From NCBI GenBank assembly GCA_003138975.1, contig PLHQ01000068.1, positions 79,636 to 143,635 of the forward strand: a DNA stretch of 64,000 bases. Reading direction: 5' to 3'. The notes under the pieces are model-generated. The model was given only the letters and a program-made list of their open reading frames with translations, was not told the origin of the DNA and did not search any database. A program made the translations under genes and the position numbers. The DNA comes from Acidobacteriaceae bacterium (GTDB lineage: Bacteria; Acidobacteriota; Terriglobia; Terriglobales; Acidobacteriaceae). This document shows, one piece after another, positions 38,016 through 49,150 of this stretch (positions are counted from its first letter, which is position 1; each line of letters begins with the position of its first letter).

Positions 38016-38528
38016 TCATTTTTGCGGTGAATCCGTCTTCTCCTCGGCTCGCTTGAGCGCTGCGTCCACCTCCGCCTGTATTCGTGGATACACTGCCGGC
38101 ATGGTTTCCGCCGTCACTGCGGGCATCTCGTGAAGAAACTTCTGCCCAGGTTGAGATGAATAAAAGGCGGTCAACGCATCGATGTCAGACTTCGTAAAGT
38201 GCCGCTGGTAGACCGGGACCATATCGCTCAACATCTCGTCCAAAGGAAAGTTCTTGATCAGATCCTCAGACTGGCGGTCCATGCGCGCGAGATCCCCTTC
38301 GGAAACGTCCGGATGCCGTTTCTTAAGCTCCTCGCGGTTCAGACTCCGCATCTGCGCGAACACCTGCTGCATGACCTGGCCAATCTGTTCGCGGCTTGCC
38401 ATGACATCAAAGAGCTTCTTGACGTCTTCCTTGGAGGGTGCATCTGGAGCGATCGAAACCGTGGTCTGCCCAACGGAGGACATCGACAAAGCTAGAACAC
38501 ACACAGAGATAAATGACTTCAATCTCAT
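38016..38528 (-). CDS. DUF2059-like secreted protein
   Basis: Signal peptide; MVPVYQRHFTKSDIDALTAFYSSQPGQKFLHEMPAV. Confidence 0.8.
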   Translation of the reverse strand: MRLKSFISVCVLALSMSSVGQTTVSIAPDAPSKEDVKKLFDVMASREQIGQVMQQVFAQMRSLNREELKKRHPDVSEGDLARMDRQSEDLIKNFPLDEMLSDMVPVYQRHFTKSDIDALTAFYSSQPGQKFLHEMPAVTAETMPAVYPRIQAEVDAALKRAEEKTDSPQK

Positions 38529-38557
38529 CGAACCTCCGCCTCAGAGAATGGACGCCT

Positions 38558-39973
<1,416 letters not shown>

Positions 39974-40173
39974 TCACGATTATAGCGGATAGAGGATCAC
40001 GGCACCGTGACAACGCTCACAGCGCGGGCTTCCTGATTTCCCGGCTCGAAACGATACCCACCCTTATCTTCGCTGGTTCCCTGGCAATGCCAGAGGTTGT
40101 TCCAGACATCCGTCTCATCTAGAGTCAAAGCAACGATGGGGAGATTTAGCGGCAGTAAATTCGTGGAGGAGTC

Positions 40174-40809
40174 ATGAAGAAGTGGACAGTTCTACCCTGC
40201 ATCTTGCTACTGGCGGCGATGGCGGCGGCACAAGCCAGCGACCCGGTGCCAGCCGGCACCGCCCTGATGGTGAAGCTGGAAACCACTCTCGCCACCTTCA
40301 GCAACAAGGCTGGTGATCCTTTTCAGGCGCGATTGACCCAACCTGTCGTGCTGAATGGCAAGACATTGATTCCGACCGGAACGATGGTCGAGGGCCGCGT
40401 AACCAAAGTAGCCGAACCGCGCCGCATCTCGGGCAAGCCGACCATCGGCATTCTGCCCGAAGCCCTGGTGCTCCCGACCGGCGAACGACTGTTCCTGGAT
40501 GCCTCGCTGGTCGACACCAATATCGGTAGCGGCACGGACGTAAACCAGGAGGGTGAGTTCAAAGGATCTGGTCATGACCGCCGCGACCAAATGGAAACTG
40601 TCGGCGGCACAGCCGGTGGCATGCTGATCGGCGGCCTCATCGGCGGTCCGCCCGGAATCGTCATCGGCGGAGTCGTTGGCGCTGGCTCAACTGGCGCTCA
40701 TTGGTTGAGTAAGCACCGCTCGGCCACGCTGCCCGCTGGCACGGAACTCACGCTCGAACTCAATCGTCCCCTGGCGATGACCACCGCAGTAGCCAACGCA
40801 GGACAGTAA
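40174..40809 (+). CDS. Secreted hypothetical protein with glycine-zipper segment
   Basis: Signal MKKWTVLPCILLLAAMAAAQA; GGTAGGMLIGGLIGGPPGIVIGGVVGAG. Confidence 0.75.
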   Translation: MKKWTVLPCILLLAAMAAAQASDPVPAGTALMVKLETTLATFSNKAGDPFQARLTQPVVLNGKTLIPTGTMVEGRVTKVAEPRRISGKPTIGILPEALVLPTGERLFLDASLVDTNIGSGTDVNQEGEFKGSGHDRRDQMETVGGTAGGMLIGGLIGGPPGIVIGGVVGAGSTGAHWLSKHRSATLPAGTELTLELNRPLAMTTAVANAGQ

Positions 40810-40823
40810 AGAATTAGCTGATG

Positions 40824-40851
40824 ACGCCGGAGGCGCCTGCCCCGGCGTTTT
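40824..40851 (+). terminator. Rho-independent-like terminator
   Basis: ACGCCGG...CCGGCGT stem followed by TTT, 15 bp after the stop at 40809. Confidence 0.5.
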
Positions 40852-40881
40852 GCTTCTCCGGGGAGAAGCATCACTCCACGG

Positions 40882-43146
40882 TTACATCCCCGCTGCCAGT
40901 TCCCATTCGCTCAGCAACTGCAGCTCGATCCACCCTTCAACCGGCAGCGCGTCCACGGGCAACCGATTATGCCAAAGGCTGAAGCGCAACTTCAGCCTGC
41001 TGGTCGCTGCGACTGCCCCTCCACTTGAAATGACTGCCCCCGCACGGTTGCCGGAGACAGGTTTCGCAAGCAGCCAGCTCAGCGGCAACCGGAACTCGAA
41101 ACTGCGGAGCAACGCCGCTTTGGCGCTCTCCTCACCCTTCTTCGAAAAAGCGGACGTCGATTCTTCCCCTCCCTCAACCTTCCACTCCGTTAGATTGTGG
41201 TCTTGTACCTTTCCATCGAGCCGCAGAGTCCGCCGCGGCCGCGCTTCTCCGCTCGCCCATGATTCCAGGTTCACCACCACATCAAACTCCATATCCGGCA
41301 CCGGGCCGGCAAAGTCCAACCGCCCGTAGACGAACGTGCTATCAATCCCGGCATAAACAGAATCCAGCAGGAACTGTTTCCCGTGCATGGCGCCGGCACG
41401 CTGATCGGCCGTGAAGATGGCCGCGCCCATCCACTCGAAGTAGCGGATCTTGTCGCCGGACACGCGGGGATGAATGTAGGCCGTTTGAGGCGTAAACGCC
41501 GGCCGCACTTCCCCTCCCGTAATCGGCTGCGCCAGATAATCCGGTGGCGCCGCTCCCAGCGCCTGGTAAATGTTGGAAAGATGCTTGCGGTACAGTTCGT
41601 CAAAATCGCGGTCGTTGGCCGAGTGATGCTCCGGACCATACCACCAATTCCAGTCGCTGCCCTCGGCAATCATGATTTCTTCAAAGGCCAGTTTTCGTTG
41701 CGCTTCGGTGGCGCGAGCCGCATTCTGCGCATAAAATTCGCGCGCATGGTGCAGATAGTCCCACGCGCGATTGTCCTCGGGAGCTCCAATCCAGACGTCG
41801 AAGTTCGCGTTAATCCACGAACCAGGCACGATAGACTTCAAAGGCGAAACGTTGCGATGACGAGCAATCGCCTCGGAAACTGTTACTGCCTCCAGCCCTG
41901 CTTCGTGCTGCAGCGCGTCATAGAATCGGCGCAAGAAATCACGCCCTGACTTCGGGTAATACTCCCAGGCGTTCTCCCCGTCGAGAATCACCGAGACCAC
42001 GGCGTCCCGTCCTTGTGACAACACCGGCTGAGCGGCCTCTTTAATGTTACGCAGAAGATGTCCGGCAGCATCTCCTGGTTCCATGCCCGAATAGACAAAA
42101 CCGATGAGGTCAGAAATCGTATGATCCCGGAACACCATGTGCATGGAAGCTTGGCCGTTCTCATAGCGATGGATGTTATAGAGCCGCTCCGCCAGCTGCG
42201 CAGGCAGCCGGCCATTTCCGTCGCGCTGAAAGAAAACACCAGTGCTGCGGCCGAGCACGCCTTCGTCGGTGGCCATCCATTTGATACCGAGACTGTGCGC
42301 AATTGCCAGCGCCTCTTCCGAGACACTGCCCTCCGACGGCCACACGCCCTGCGGCCGGACCCCAAACACTTGCTGGTGAAGATCGAGAGCGCGCACCAGT
42401 TGTTCGCGCGCGTCCTCGGGATGACGAAACCGGTTCTGCGGCAGAGGCAGCCCCGGCGAGGAAGTCGCTCCCGCATTGGTGTCGCAGATCAGAGGAAGAA
42501 TCGGATGATAAAAGGGCGTCGCCGAAATCTCGATAGATCCCTTCTTGGCCGCCGTAGCATAGGCGGGCAGAACCTTGCCTAGCAGGTCCCGCTCGCGCGC
42601 AATCACAAAACTCTGATCTTCGAGCGAGTAGTTGCGCTCCTTCTTGATCAGCGCTGCAACGTCCTTATCTTCCAGAAAAAACTCATCGAACCATGCGATC
42701 TGCGACAGCACCTGCAAATCCGTGAAGTCCCGTGACTGAAAATATCTTTCCGCCTTCTCAGCCGACAACCCATGCTCCCGGAACCGCTCCCACAGTTCCC
42801 GGTAGCGCGGATACCGCCCAATCAAGTTCGCCGGGTTGGCCTGAAACAGATACTGCAGAGCGAAGTGCCGCTCCTTGAGGGTCAAATCCTTGGCGGGCTT
42901 GGCCGCCACATTCAGAAACGGATCCTGCGCCGTGCCCGCTCCGTAATCCTGAATTTGCGTGATCAGCGACGGCACCAGGTTGAAGTTCTGGCGAATATCG
43001 GGAAACTCGTCCAGCAATTTCACCATCCCGTAATAATCCTTGAGCGCGTGGAGGCGCACCCAAGGCAAACGGTATTCGCCCGTCACCAAATCCTTGTAGA
43101 AGGGCTGGTGCTGATGCCAGAGAAGAATCAGACGCAGGGCGGACAT
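40882..43146 (-). CDS. Glycoside hydrolase family 57 (alpha-amylase/branching-like)
   Basis: LILLWHQHQPFYKD, GVWPSEGSVSEEALAIAHSLGIKWMATDEGVL, VILDGENAWEYYP, YGPEHHSANDRDFDELYRKHL. Confidence 0.9.
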   Translation of the reverse strand: MSALRLILLWHQHQPFYKDLVTGEYRLPWVRLHALKDYYGMVKLLDEFPDIRQNFNLVPSLITQIQDYGAGTAQDPFLNVAAKPAKDLTLKERHFALQYLFQANPANLIGRYPRYRELWERFREHGLSAEKAERYFQSRDFTDLQVLSQIAWFDEFFLEDKDVAALIKKERNYSLEDQSFVIARERDLLGKVLPAYATAAKKGSIEISATPFYHPILPLICDTNAGATSSPGLPLPQNRFRHPEDAREQLVRALDLHQQVFGVRPQGVWPSEGSVSEEALAIAHSLGIKWMATDEGVLGRSTGVFFQRDGNGRLPAQLAERLYNIHRYENGQASMHMVFRDHTISDLIGFVYSGMEPGDAAGHLLRNIKEAAQPVLSQGRDAVVSVILDGENAWEYYPKSGRDFLRRFYDALQHEAGLEAVTVSEAIARHRNVSPLKSIVPGSWINANFDVWIGAPEDNRAWDYLHHAREFYAQNAARATEAQRKLAFEEIMIAEGSDWNWWYGPEHHSANDRDFDELYRKHLSNIYQALGAAPPDYLAQPITGGEVRPAFTPQTAYIHPRVSGDKIRYFEWMGAAIFTADQRAGAMHGKQFLLDSVYAGIDSTFVYGRLDFAGPVPDMEFDVVVNLESWASGEARPRRTLRLDGKVQDHNLTEWKVEGGEESTSAFSKKGEESAKAALLRSFEFRLPLSWLLAKPVSGNRAGAVISSGGAVAATSRLKLRFSLWHNRLPVDALPVEGWIELQLLSEWELAAGM

Positions 43147-43311
43147 GGTTGGAAGAGTCAGTCTAGCATGGCGATTCAGCCGCGACCGCGCACGAAAGAG
43201 CGTGGCAGCAAGTGCCCGAAAAAAATCCTGCATCATCCTTCCAGGACTTTGGCGCATCCCAGTCCCTGTATATCGCCGTGCGTGTGTTCGGGTACACTAA
43301 GAACTCCCCAA

Positions 43312-45237
43312 ATGCCAGAGACTCCCATCCCCGCCACTTCTGATCGCCCGACGCTGCTCTCCGATCAGGATCTCTACCTGTTCAACGAGGGCAGCAACTA
43401 TCGCCTTTACGAAACCGTGGGTGCCCATCTGGTTACGCGTGATGGGCAAGCCGGCGCAATGTTCAGCGTCTGGGCTCCGAATGCAAGCTTGGTTTCAGTG
43501 ATCGGGAACTTCAACTCCTGGGCCGCGCGAAGCAACCTTCTCCAACCCCGGGGCGACTCCGGAATCTGGGAAGGGTTCATCTCCGGTGTGACCAGGGGCG
43601 CGCTCTACAAATTCCATATCGAATCGCGACGTCACAGCTACAAGGTCGATAAAGCCGACCCCCTCGGCCTTTGGCACGAGAAGCCTCCGCGCACCGCTTC
43701 CGTGGTGTGGGATCTCGACTACCAGTGGAGCGATCGCGAGTGGATGGAGAAACGTGCCGCCCACAACTCGCTGCGCGCTCCGCAATCCATCTACGAAGTT
43801 CACCTCGGATCCTGGATGCGCGTTCCGGAGGAACACAACCGTCCGCTCACCTATCGCGAGACCGCCCCGCGCATGGCCGAGTATGTGGGACGCATGGGCT
43901 TCACTCACGTGGAGTTCATGCCGGTGATGGAACATCCCTTCTACGGTTCCTGGGGATACCAGACCACCGGCTATTTCGCTCCCACCTCGCGCTATGGCAC
44001 GCCGCAGGATTTCATGTATCTGGTGGATTACCTGCACCAGCATGGCATCGCCGTAATCCTCGACTGGGTGCCTTCGCATTTCCCTTCCGACGCCCACGGA
44101 CTCGCCTACTTCGATGGCACGCATCTGTACGAACACGCCGACTCGCGGCAGGGTTTCCATCCCGACTGGAAGACGCACATCTTCAATTACGGACGCACCG
44201 AGGTGCGCAGCTTTCTCATGTCGAGCGCGATGTTCTGGTTCGACAAATACCACGTCGACGGCCTACGCGTGGATGCGGTCGCCTCCATGCTCTATCTCGA
44301 TTATTCCCGCAATGCCGGGGAGTGGATTCCCAACAAATTCGGCGGACGGGAAAACCTCGACGCCATCGACTTCCTCCGCCGCTTCAATCAGGAATCCTAC
44401 AAAGAACATCCCGAGATCCAGACCACGGCGGAAGAGTCTACGGCCTGGCCGATGGTTTCGCGGCCGGTGTACCTCGGTGGCCTCGGCTTCGGCATGAAGT
44501 GGGACATGGGATGGATGCATGACACACTCGAGTATTTCAAGCAGGATCCCATCCACCGCAAATATCACCACAGCAAGCTCACCTTCCGCATGCTGTATTC
44601 ATTCCAGGAGAATTTCGTGCTGCCGCTTTCGCACGATGAGGTGGTTCACGGCAAAGGATCGTTGATCGGCAAAATGCCCGGCGACGAGAAGAATCGCTTC
44701 GCCAACCTGCGGCTTTTATTCGGCTATATGTATGCCCAGCCCGGCAAGAAATTACTGTTCATGGGTTGTGAGTTCGGCCAAGTCCGCGAGTGGGCGCACG
44801 ACAGCAGCCTGGAATGGCACGTGCTTCAGTATCCGGTGCACAGTGGGGTGCAGGAGTGGGTGGCGCAGTTGAATCGGCTTTACCGCGCCGAACCGGCGCT
44901 GCACGTGCTCGATGCCAACGCAGCCGGCTTCGAGTGGGTGGATTGCAACGACAATCTTACCAGCACGATTTCGCTTCTGCGCAAGACCGAATCGCCCAAA
45001 GACACCGTCCTCATCGCTTGTAACTTCACCCCGATACCGCGCATCGGTTATCGGATCGGCGTGCCGGGGGGCGGCTATTGGCGCGAATTGCTGAACAGCG
45101 ACGCTTTGGAATATGGCGGCACCGGGGTCGGCAATCTCGGCGGAGTTCACGCCGAGGCCGAACCTACGCACGGCCGTCCCTATTCGCTGAAGCTCACCCT
45201 GCCACCGCTATCGGCGCTGTTTCTGAAGGCTGGATAG
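43312..45237 (+). CDS. glgB: 1,4-alpha-glucan branching enzyme
   Basis: FSVWAPNASLVSVIGNFNSW, VEFMPVMEHPFYGSWGYQTTGYFAPTSRYGTP, DGLRVDAVASMLYLDYSR, TTAEESTAWP, LSHDEVVHGKGSL; ORF extension upstream of 43312 rejected. Confidence 0.95.
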   Translation: MPETPIPATSDRPTLLSDQDLYLFNEGSNYRLYETVGAHLVTRDGQAGAMFSVWAPNASLVSVIGNFNSWAARSNLLQPRGDSGIWEGFISGVTRGALYKFHIESRRHSYKVDKADPLGLWHEKPPRTASVVWDLDYQWSDREWMEKRAAHNSLRAPQSIYEVHLGSWMRVPEEHNRPLTYRETAPRMAEYVGRMGFTHVEFMPVMEHPFYGSWGYQTTGYFAPTSRYGTPQDFMYLVDYLHQHGIAVILDWVPSHFPSDAHGLAYFDGTHLYEHADSRQGFHPDWKTHIFNYGRTEVRSFLMSSAMFWFDKYHVDGLRVDAVASMLYLDYSRNAGEWIPNKFGGRENLDAIDFLRRFNQESYKEHPEIQTTAEESTAWPMVSRPVYLGGLGFGMKWDMGWMHDTLEYFKQDPIHRKYHHSKLTFRMLYSFQENFVLPLSHDEVVHGKGSLIGKMPGDEKNRFANLRLLFGYMYAQPGKKLLFMGCEFGQVREWAHDSSLEWHVLQYPVHSGVQEWVAQLNRLYRAEPALHVLDANAAGFEWVDCNDNLTSTISLLRKTESPKDTVLIACNFTPIPRIGYRIGVPGGGYWRELLNSDALEYGGTGVGNLGGVHAEAEPTHGRPYSLKLTLPPLSALFLKAG

Positions 45238-45298
45238 CACCTCCGTCTGCCGATGCGCGCGTCCAAGCCCATGCTAGACTGCGGTCAGACGCGTCCCG

Positions 45299-47632
45299 AT
45301 GCGGATTCTTACCCGCTACATTCTCCGCGAAGTCACCTCGCACGCCCTAATCGGCGCGGCCATCTTCACCTTTGTCCTGTTCACGCGCGACCTGGGACGC
45401 ATTCTGGAACTCGTGGTGCGCGCTAGTGCGCCGCTGCCCTCCGTCGCCGAGATTTTCTTTTACACCGTCCCACTCGCCCTGACCTACACCATCCCCATGA
45501 GCGTGCTGGTGGGAATTCTCATCGGACTGAGCCGTCTCGCCGCCGACAGTGAAATCACCGCCATGCGCGCCAGTGGCATGGGCGTATGGAACTTTGGCCG
45601 CGTGCTGGCAATCTTCGTCGTGGGCGCTTGGCTGCTGGCTCTGGGCAACGGACTTTACCTGGCCCCGTACTCGCTTGCATCCCTGGGACATCTGGAGGAT
45701 CAACTCAAAGGCTCGCAAGTCTCTTTTGAAGTCCAGCCCCGAGTTTTTTACGAAGGCTTTCCAAAGGTCGTGCTCTATGTGCAGGACGTACACACCGCGC
45801 AAGGAGCCGCGGTTTGGAAGGGTGTGTTTCTCGCCGACATCTCCGATCCCGCCAATCCGCGTATTACGCTGGCTCATGAAGGCATTCTCGTCCCCGAGGG
45901 TCAGGATCGCCTGCACCTGCATTTAATCGATGGTTCCACTCACGAAACTGATCCCAAGCTGGCCGATCACTACCAGATCTCCACCTTTCAGCAGACTGAC
46001 ATTCCTCTAGATTTGCCTTCGTCGGAGAACAAGGCAGATGAACCAGTCCCGGTTGGACTCGTAAGCACAAGGGCGCTGCGCGATTATGCCCGCCGCGTCG
46101 ACCCCGTATCAGCGCGCTGGTACCTCATCGAATTTCACCGCCGTTTCGCGCTTCCCACGGCCTGTCTGGTGTTGGCGATGGTCGGAATCCCTCTGGGCCT
46201 GTCGTCGAAAAAAAGCGGGAAGTCGGGCGGATTCGTCCTCACCATCGCTCTAGTTTTCATTTATTACTTCGTTTCGCTGATCGGAGTGTCGCTGGCGCGG
46301 CAGGGCCGGGTCGGCCCCATGCTCGGAGCCTGGCTGGCTAATATTGCATTCTTCGCCGCGGGGTCAATTTTGTTGTGGCAGGCCGAACGCCGGCCGATTG
46401 CGCTTTCCGCGTTCCGCCTGTGGGGCAAGCGCGACAGTCATCGTTCTAACGGCCACATGCCTGCATTCCGGCTTGGACGCCGCGACAGCGTCAACGCGTT
46501 CGAGCGCGCTTCCACCCGCCGCCGCGTCTTCAGCGCCAGCTTTCCAACCCTGTTGGATGACTATGTGCTGCGCGATTTCTTCGTCTACCTTGGGATGATT
46601 CTTTCCGCATTCCTCGTCCTGCTGCTGGTTTTCACGTTGTTCGAGTTGCTGAGCGACATCCTGCGCAATCAGACGCCTTTTCTCGTGGTCGCGGAGTATC
46701 TTCTCAACGTCGCTCCTTACCTGCTTTACAGCGTCGCTCCGTTGATCATGCTGCTGGCGGTGCTCATTACTTTTGGTCTGATGAACCGCTCCAATGAGAT
46801 CACCGCGATCAAGGCCACCGGAACCAGCATCTACCGCATCGTCATGCCGGTGCTGGCCGCGGCCGCGTTTCTGGCGGCCGGATTATTTTTCGTGGACCAG
46901 TTCTACCTGCCTCATACTAACCAGCGCCAGGAGGCGCTGCACAACCAGATCAAGGGCAAGCCCGCGCAAACTTACCTGCGTCCCGACCGCAAGTGGATCT
47001 TCGGGCAGCACAACGACATCTACTATTACCAATTCTTCGATCCCGACCGCGATCAGTTCGCCAACGTCACTATCTTTCAAATCGATCCCGCCAGCTTCGC
47101 CATTACGCAGCGCATCCATGCCGATCGCGCCCACTGGGCCGACAATCTCAACCGCTGGATCTTCGAACAAGGCTGGCAGCGCTCTCTGCATGGCCCCGCG
47201 ATCGCCGGCTTTCGCACCTTCGAGGTCTCCACCTTTCCCGAACTCAGCGAGGCGCCGTCCTATTTCAAGAAGGAAGTGAAACAGTATTCCGAGATGAACT
47301 ACGAGGAGTTGCGCCGTTACATCCGCGACCTGCAGCAAAGCGGCTTCGACGTGGTACGGCTCCGCGTGCAACTGAACAAAAAGCTTTCGTTCCCGATGAT
47401 CACACTGATTATGGCCGTGCTCGCCATTCCGTTTTCCCTGTCGGCGGCTAAGAAAGGCGCAATCACTGGCGTAGCGGTCGCGGTGGGAATTGCGGTCGTC
47501 TACACCGTCGTATCGCGACTGTTCGAAGCCATGGGAGATCTCAGCCAGCTGCCGCCGGCTCTGGCAGCATGGTCGCCAGATCTGATCTTCGCCCTGGTGG
47601 GGGCATACCTGATTCTGAAAATTCCCACGTGA
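45299..47632 (+). CDS. LptF-LptG (YjgP/YjgQ) permease fusion
   Basis: 777 aa with two consecutive YjgP/YjgQ modules: MRILTRYILREVTSHALIGAAIFTFVLF... and LLDDYVLRDFFVYLGMILSAFLVLLLVFTLFELLSDILRN... Confidence 0.9.
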   Translation: MRILTRYILREVTSHALIGAAIFTFVLFTRDLGRILELVVRASAPLPSVAEIFFYTVPLALTYTIPMSVLVGILIGLSRLAADSEITAMRASGMGVWNFGRVLAIFVVGAWLLALGNGLYLAPYSLASLGHLEDQLKGSQVSFEVQPRVFYEGFPKVVLYVQDVHTAQGAAVWKGVFLADISDPANPRITLAHEGILVPEGQDRLHLHLIDGSTHETDPKLADHYQISTFQQTDIPLDLPSSENKADEPVPVGLVSTRALRDYARRVDPVSARWYLIEFHRRFALPTACLVLAMVGIPLGLSSKKSGKSGGFVLTIALVFIYYFVSLIGVSLARQGRVGPMLGAWLANIAFFAAGSILLWQAERRPIALSAFRLWGKRDSHRSNGHMPAFRLGRRDSVNAFERASTRRRVFSASFPTLLDDYVLRDFFVYLGMILSAFLVLLLVFTLFELLSDILRNQTPFLVVAEYLLNVAPYLLYSVAPLIMLLAVLITFGLMNRSNEITAIKATGTSIYRIVMPVLAAAAFLAAGLFFVDQFYLPHTNQRQEALHNQIKGKPAQTYLRPDRKWIFGQHNDIYYYQFFDPDRDQFANVTIFQIDPASFAITQRIHADRAHWADNLNRWIFEQGWQRSLHGPAIAGFRTFEVSTFPELSEAPSYFKKEVKQYSEMNYEELRRYIRDLQQSGFDVVRLRVQLNKKLSFPMITLIMAVLAIPFSLSAAKKGAITGVAVAVGIAVVYTVVSRLFEAMGDLSQLPPALAAWSPDLIFALVGAYLILKIPT

Positions 47633-47657
47633 TCGCCGCCCGATCCAGCCGGTAAAA

Positions 47658-48938
47658 CTACTTTACCGCTACTCCCCACGGAAAGTTGTCGGTCTGGATC
47701 GGCGCTTGCGGCGTCAATCCACCTGTGGAAGGGGTGATGGCATATTGTGAAAGATTGGCTGAGTTAAGGTTGGTCACAAACATCCAGCTGTCATCGCTGC
47801 GAATCGCGATCGACTTGGGGTAGGCATTGGTGGTAATCGGTGTCGGACTTAGTGGCGTCAGGCTGCCGGTGGTAGTGCTGACTCTATAGGCTGAGATTGC
47901 GTTCTGCCCCGTATCCAGTACGTACAAGTAATTGGCATACGCATCCATCATTAGCGGCCCGGGAGCGTTACCTGCGGGAAAGGGAGAACCGTTAACCGGT
48001 AGCAGGCTGAAGTCTGCATTGGGACAACTCGGCAACGAAATAACACTGCAAATCGTGAAAGCGCTGACGCTGTTATTGGGCTGCGAGTTCGACACGTAAA
48101 CGAACCGGTTACAAGGGTCGACGGTCACTCCGGAGGGGACGGTTCCCGTCGCCACTCCCAACGTCGACGACGTGGGCACAAGCGTAAGTGCGCCCGTGGA
48201 AGAAACGGAGTAGTTCAAAAGCACGTAATTGACGGAATCCGTGACATAGAGGTTCTCTGTAGTCGGAGGGACGTTCGCCGAGCAAATCGCATACGCGGAA
48301 GGGTAGACGGTAGGAGTTATAGCAAGAGCGGAAGCACTCGGAGCCGTGCCACCGGTTTGCGCCGGCAAAAGAAAAGGTGAGCCCGGCACTTCAGTCAAAC
48401 TGCCATTACTCACAGCAAGAACCGATACTGCTCCCGGCACACCGTTGTTCGAGGCATCGCTGGTTTTGGCGTCTGCCACGAAGAGAAATTTACCCCCAGA
48501 GTCGATAACCATTGCCACCGGAACCACCGGGACCTGCTCCACCAAATTGGTGCCAGGAGGGGTAAAGTTCGCAGGCAGCAGACCAGTCGTTGCACCAGAC
48601 CCCAACTTTCCATCGGACGCTACTTGGAACGATTCCACTCCGGTAGCACTGTTATTAACCGTCGAACTTTGCGTGACTAATACGTATGCGTATGCACCCG
48701 CAGGATCGAGAACCACAGACGTTGCAATCCCGTTCGTGGGCGGCCCGTTCGTATTGTAGATCTGCGTAACATGGCCGTTGCCCAGATCAAGGCTGAAGGA
48801 ATCCATCACCGCATCGCCCTGCGTGGAAACCACCACCAACCCATTGTTGGAGGACGAGTACTTAGTGCTGCACGCCACCAACACTCCGATCGAAATCAGA
48901 GCCGCGATTCCCAAAATCCAGGTGAATCTTGTCCGCAT
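47658..48938 (-). CDS. Lipoprotein, lactonase-type/YncE-like beta-propeller
   Basis: Lipobox-like VLVACSTK; repeats AYVLVTQSS, KFLFVADAKTS, NRFVYVSNSQPNNSVSAFTI, NYLYVLDTGQNAISAYRV, SWMFVTNLNSANLSQYAI. Confidence 0.85.
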   Translation of the reverse strand: MRTRFTWILGIAALISIGVLVACSTKYSSSNNGLVVVSTQGDAVMDSFSLDLGNGHVTQIYNTNGPPTNGIATSVVLDPAGAYAYVLVTQSSTVNNSATGVESFQVASDGKLGSGATTGLLPANFTPPGTNLVEQVPVVPVAMVIDSGGKFLFVADAKTSDASNNGVPGAVSVLAVSNGSLTEVPGSPFLLPAQTGGTAPSASALAITPTVYPSAYAICSANVPPTTENLYVTDSVNYVLLNYSVSSTGALTLVPTSSTLGVATGTVPSGVTVDPCNRFVYVSNSQPNNSVSAFTICSVISLPSCPNADFSLLPVNGSPFPAGNAPGPLMMDAYANYLYVLDTGQNAISAYRVSTTTGSLTPLSPTPITTNAYPKSIAIRSDDSWMFVTNLNSANLSQYAITPSTGGLTPQAPIQTDNFPWGVAVK

Positions 48939-49150
48939 TCTTCGCTTTATCTCCTGTGAACGTGCTGATGCACTCCCCGGCAGCTACCAACCGGGCTGGA
49001 ACACTTTGTGAAGGCGTGAATTGCCATCCATTTATGTAACAGGAATGAGCGGGAAGAGCAAACGCCACCAAGCTCATTGGAACCGCGGACACGACTGCGA
49101 GTTGCCTCACCACTCGAGAATGAAGGAAGTGAAATGAGGCTTAGGTGAGA

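Noticed and set aside
42772-43311. 180-residue N-terminal extension of the GlgB ORF
   Set aside because: Overlaps the GH57 coding sequence antisense; ATG at 43312 fits a normal GlgB start.
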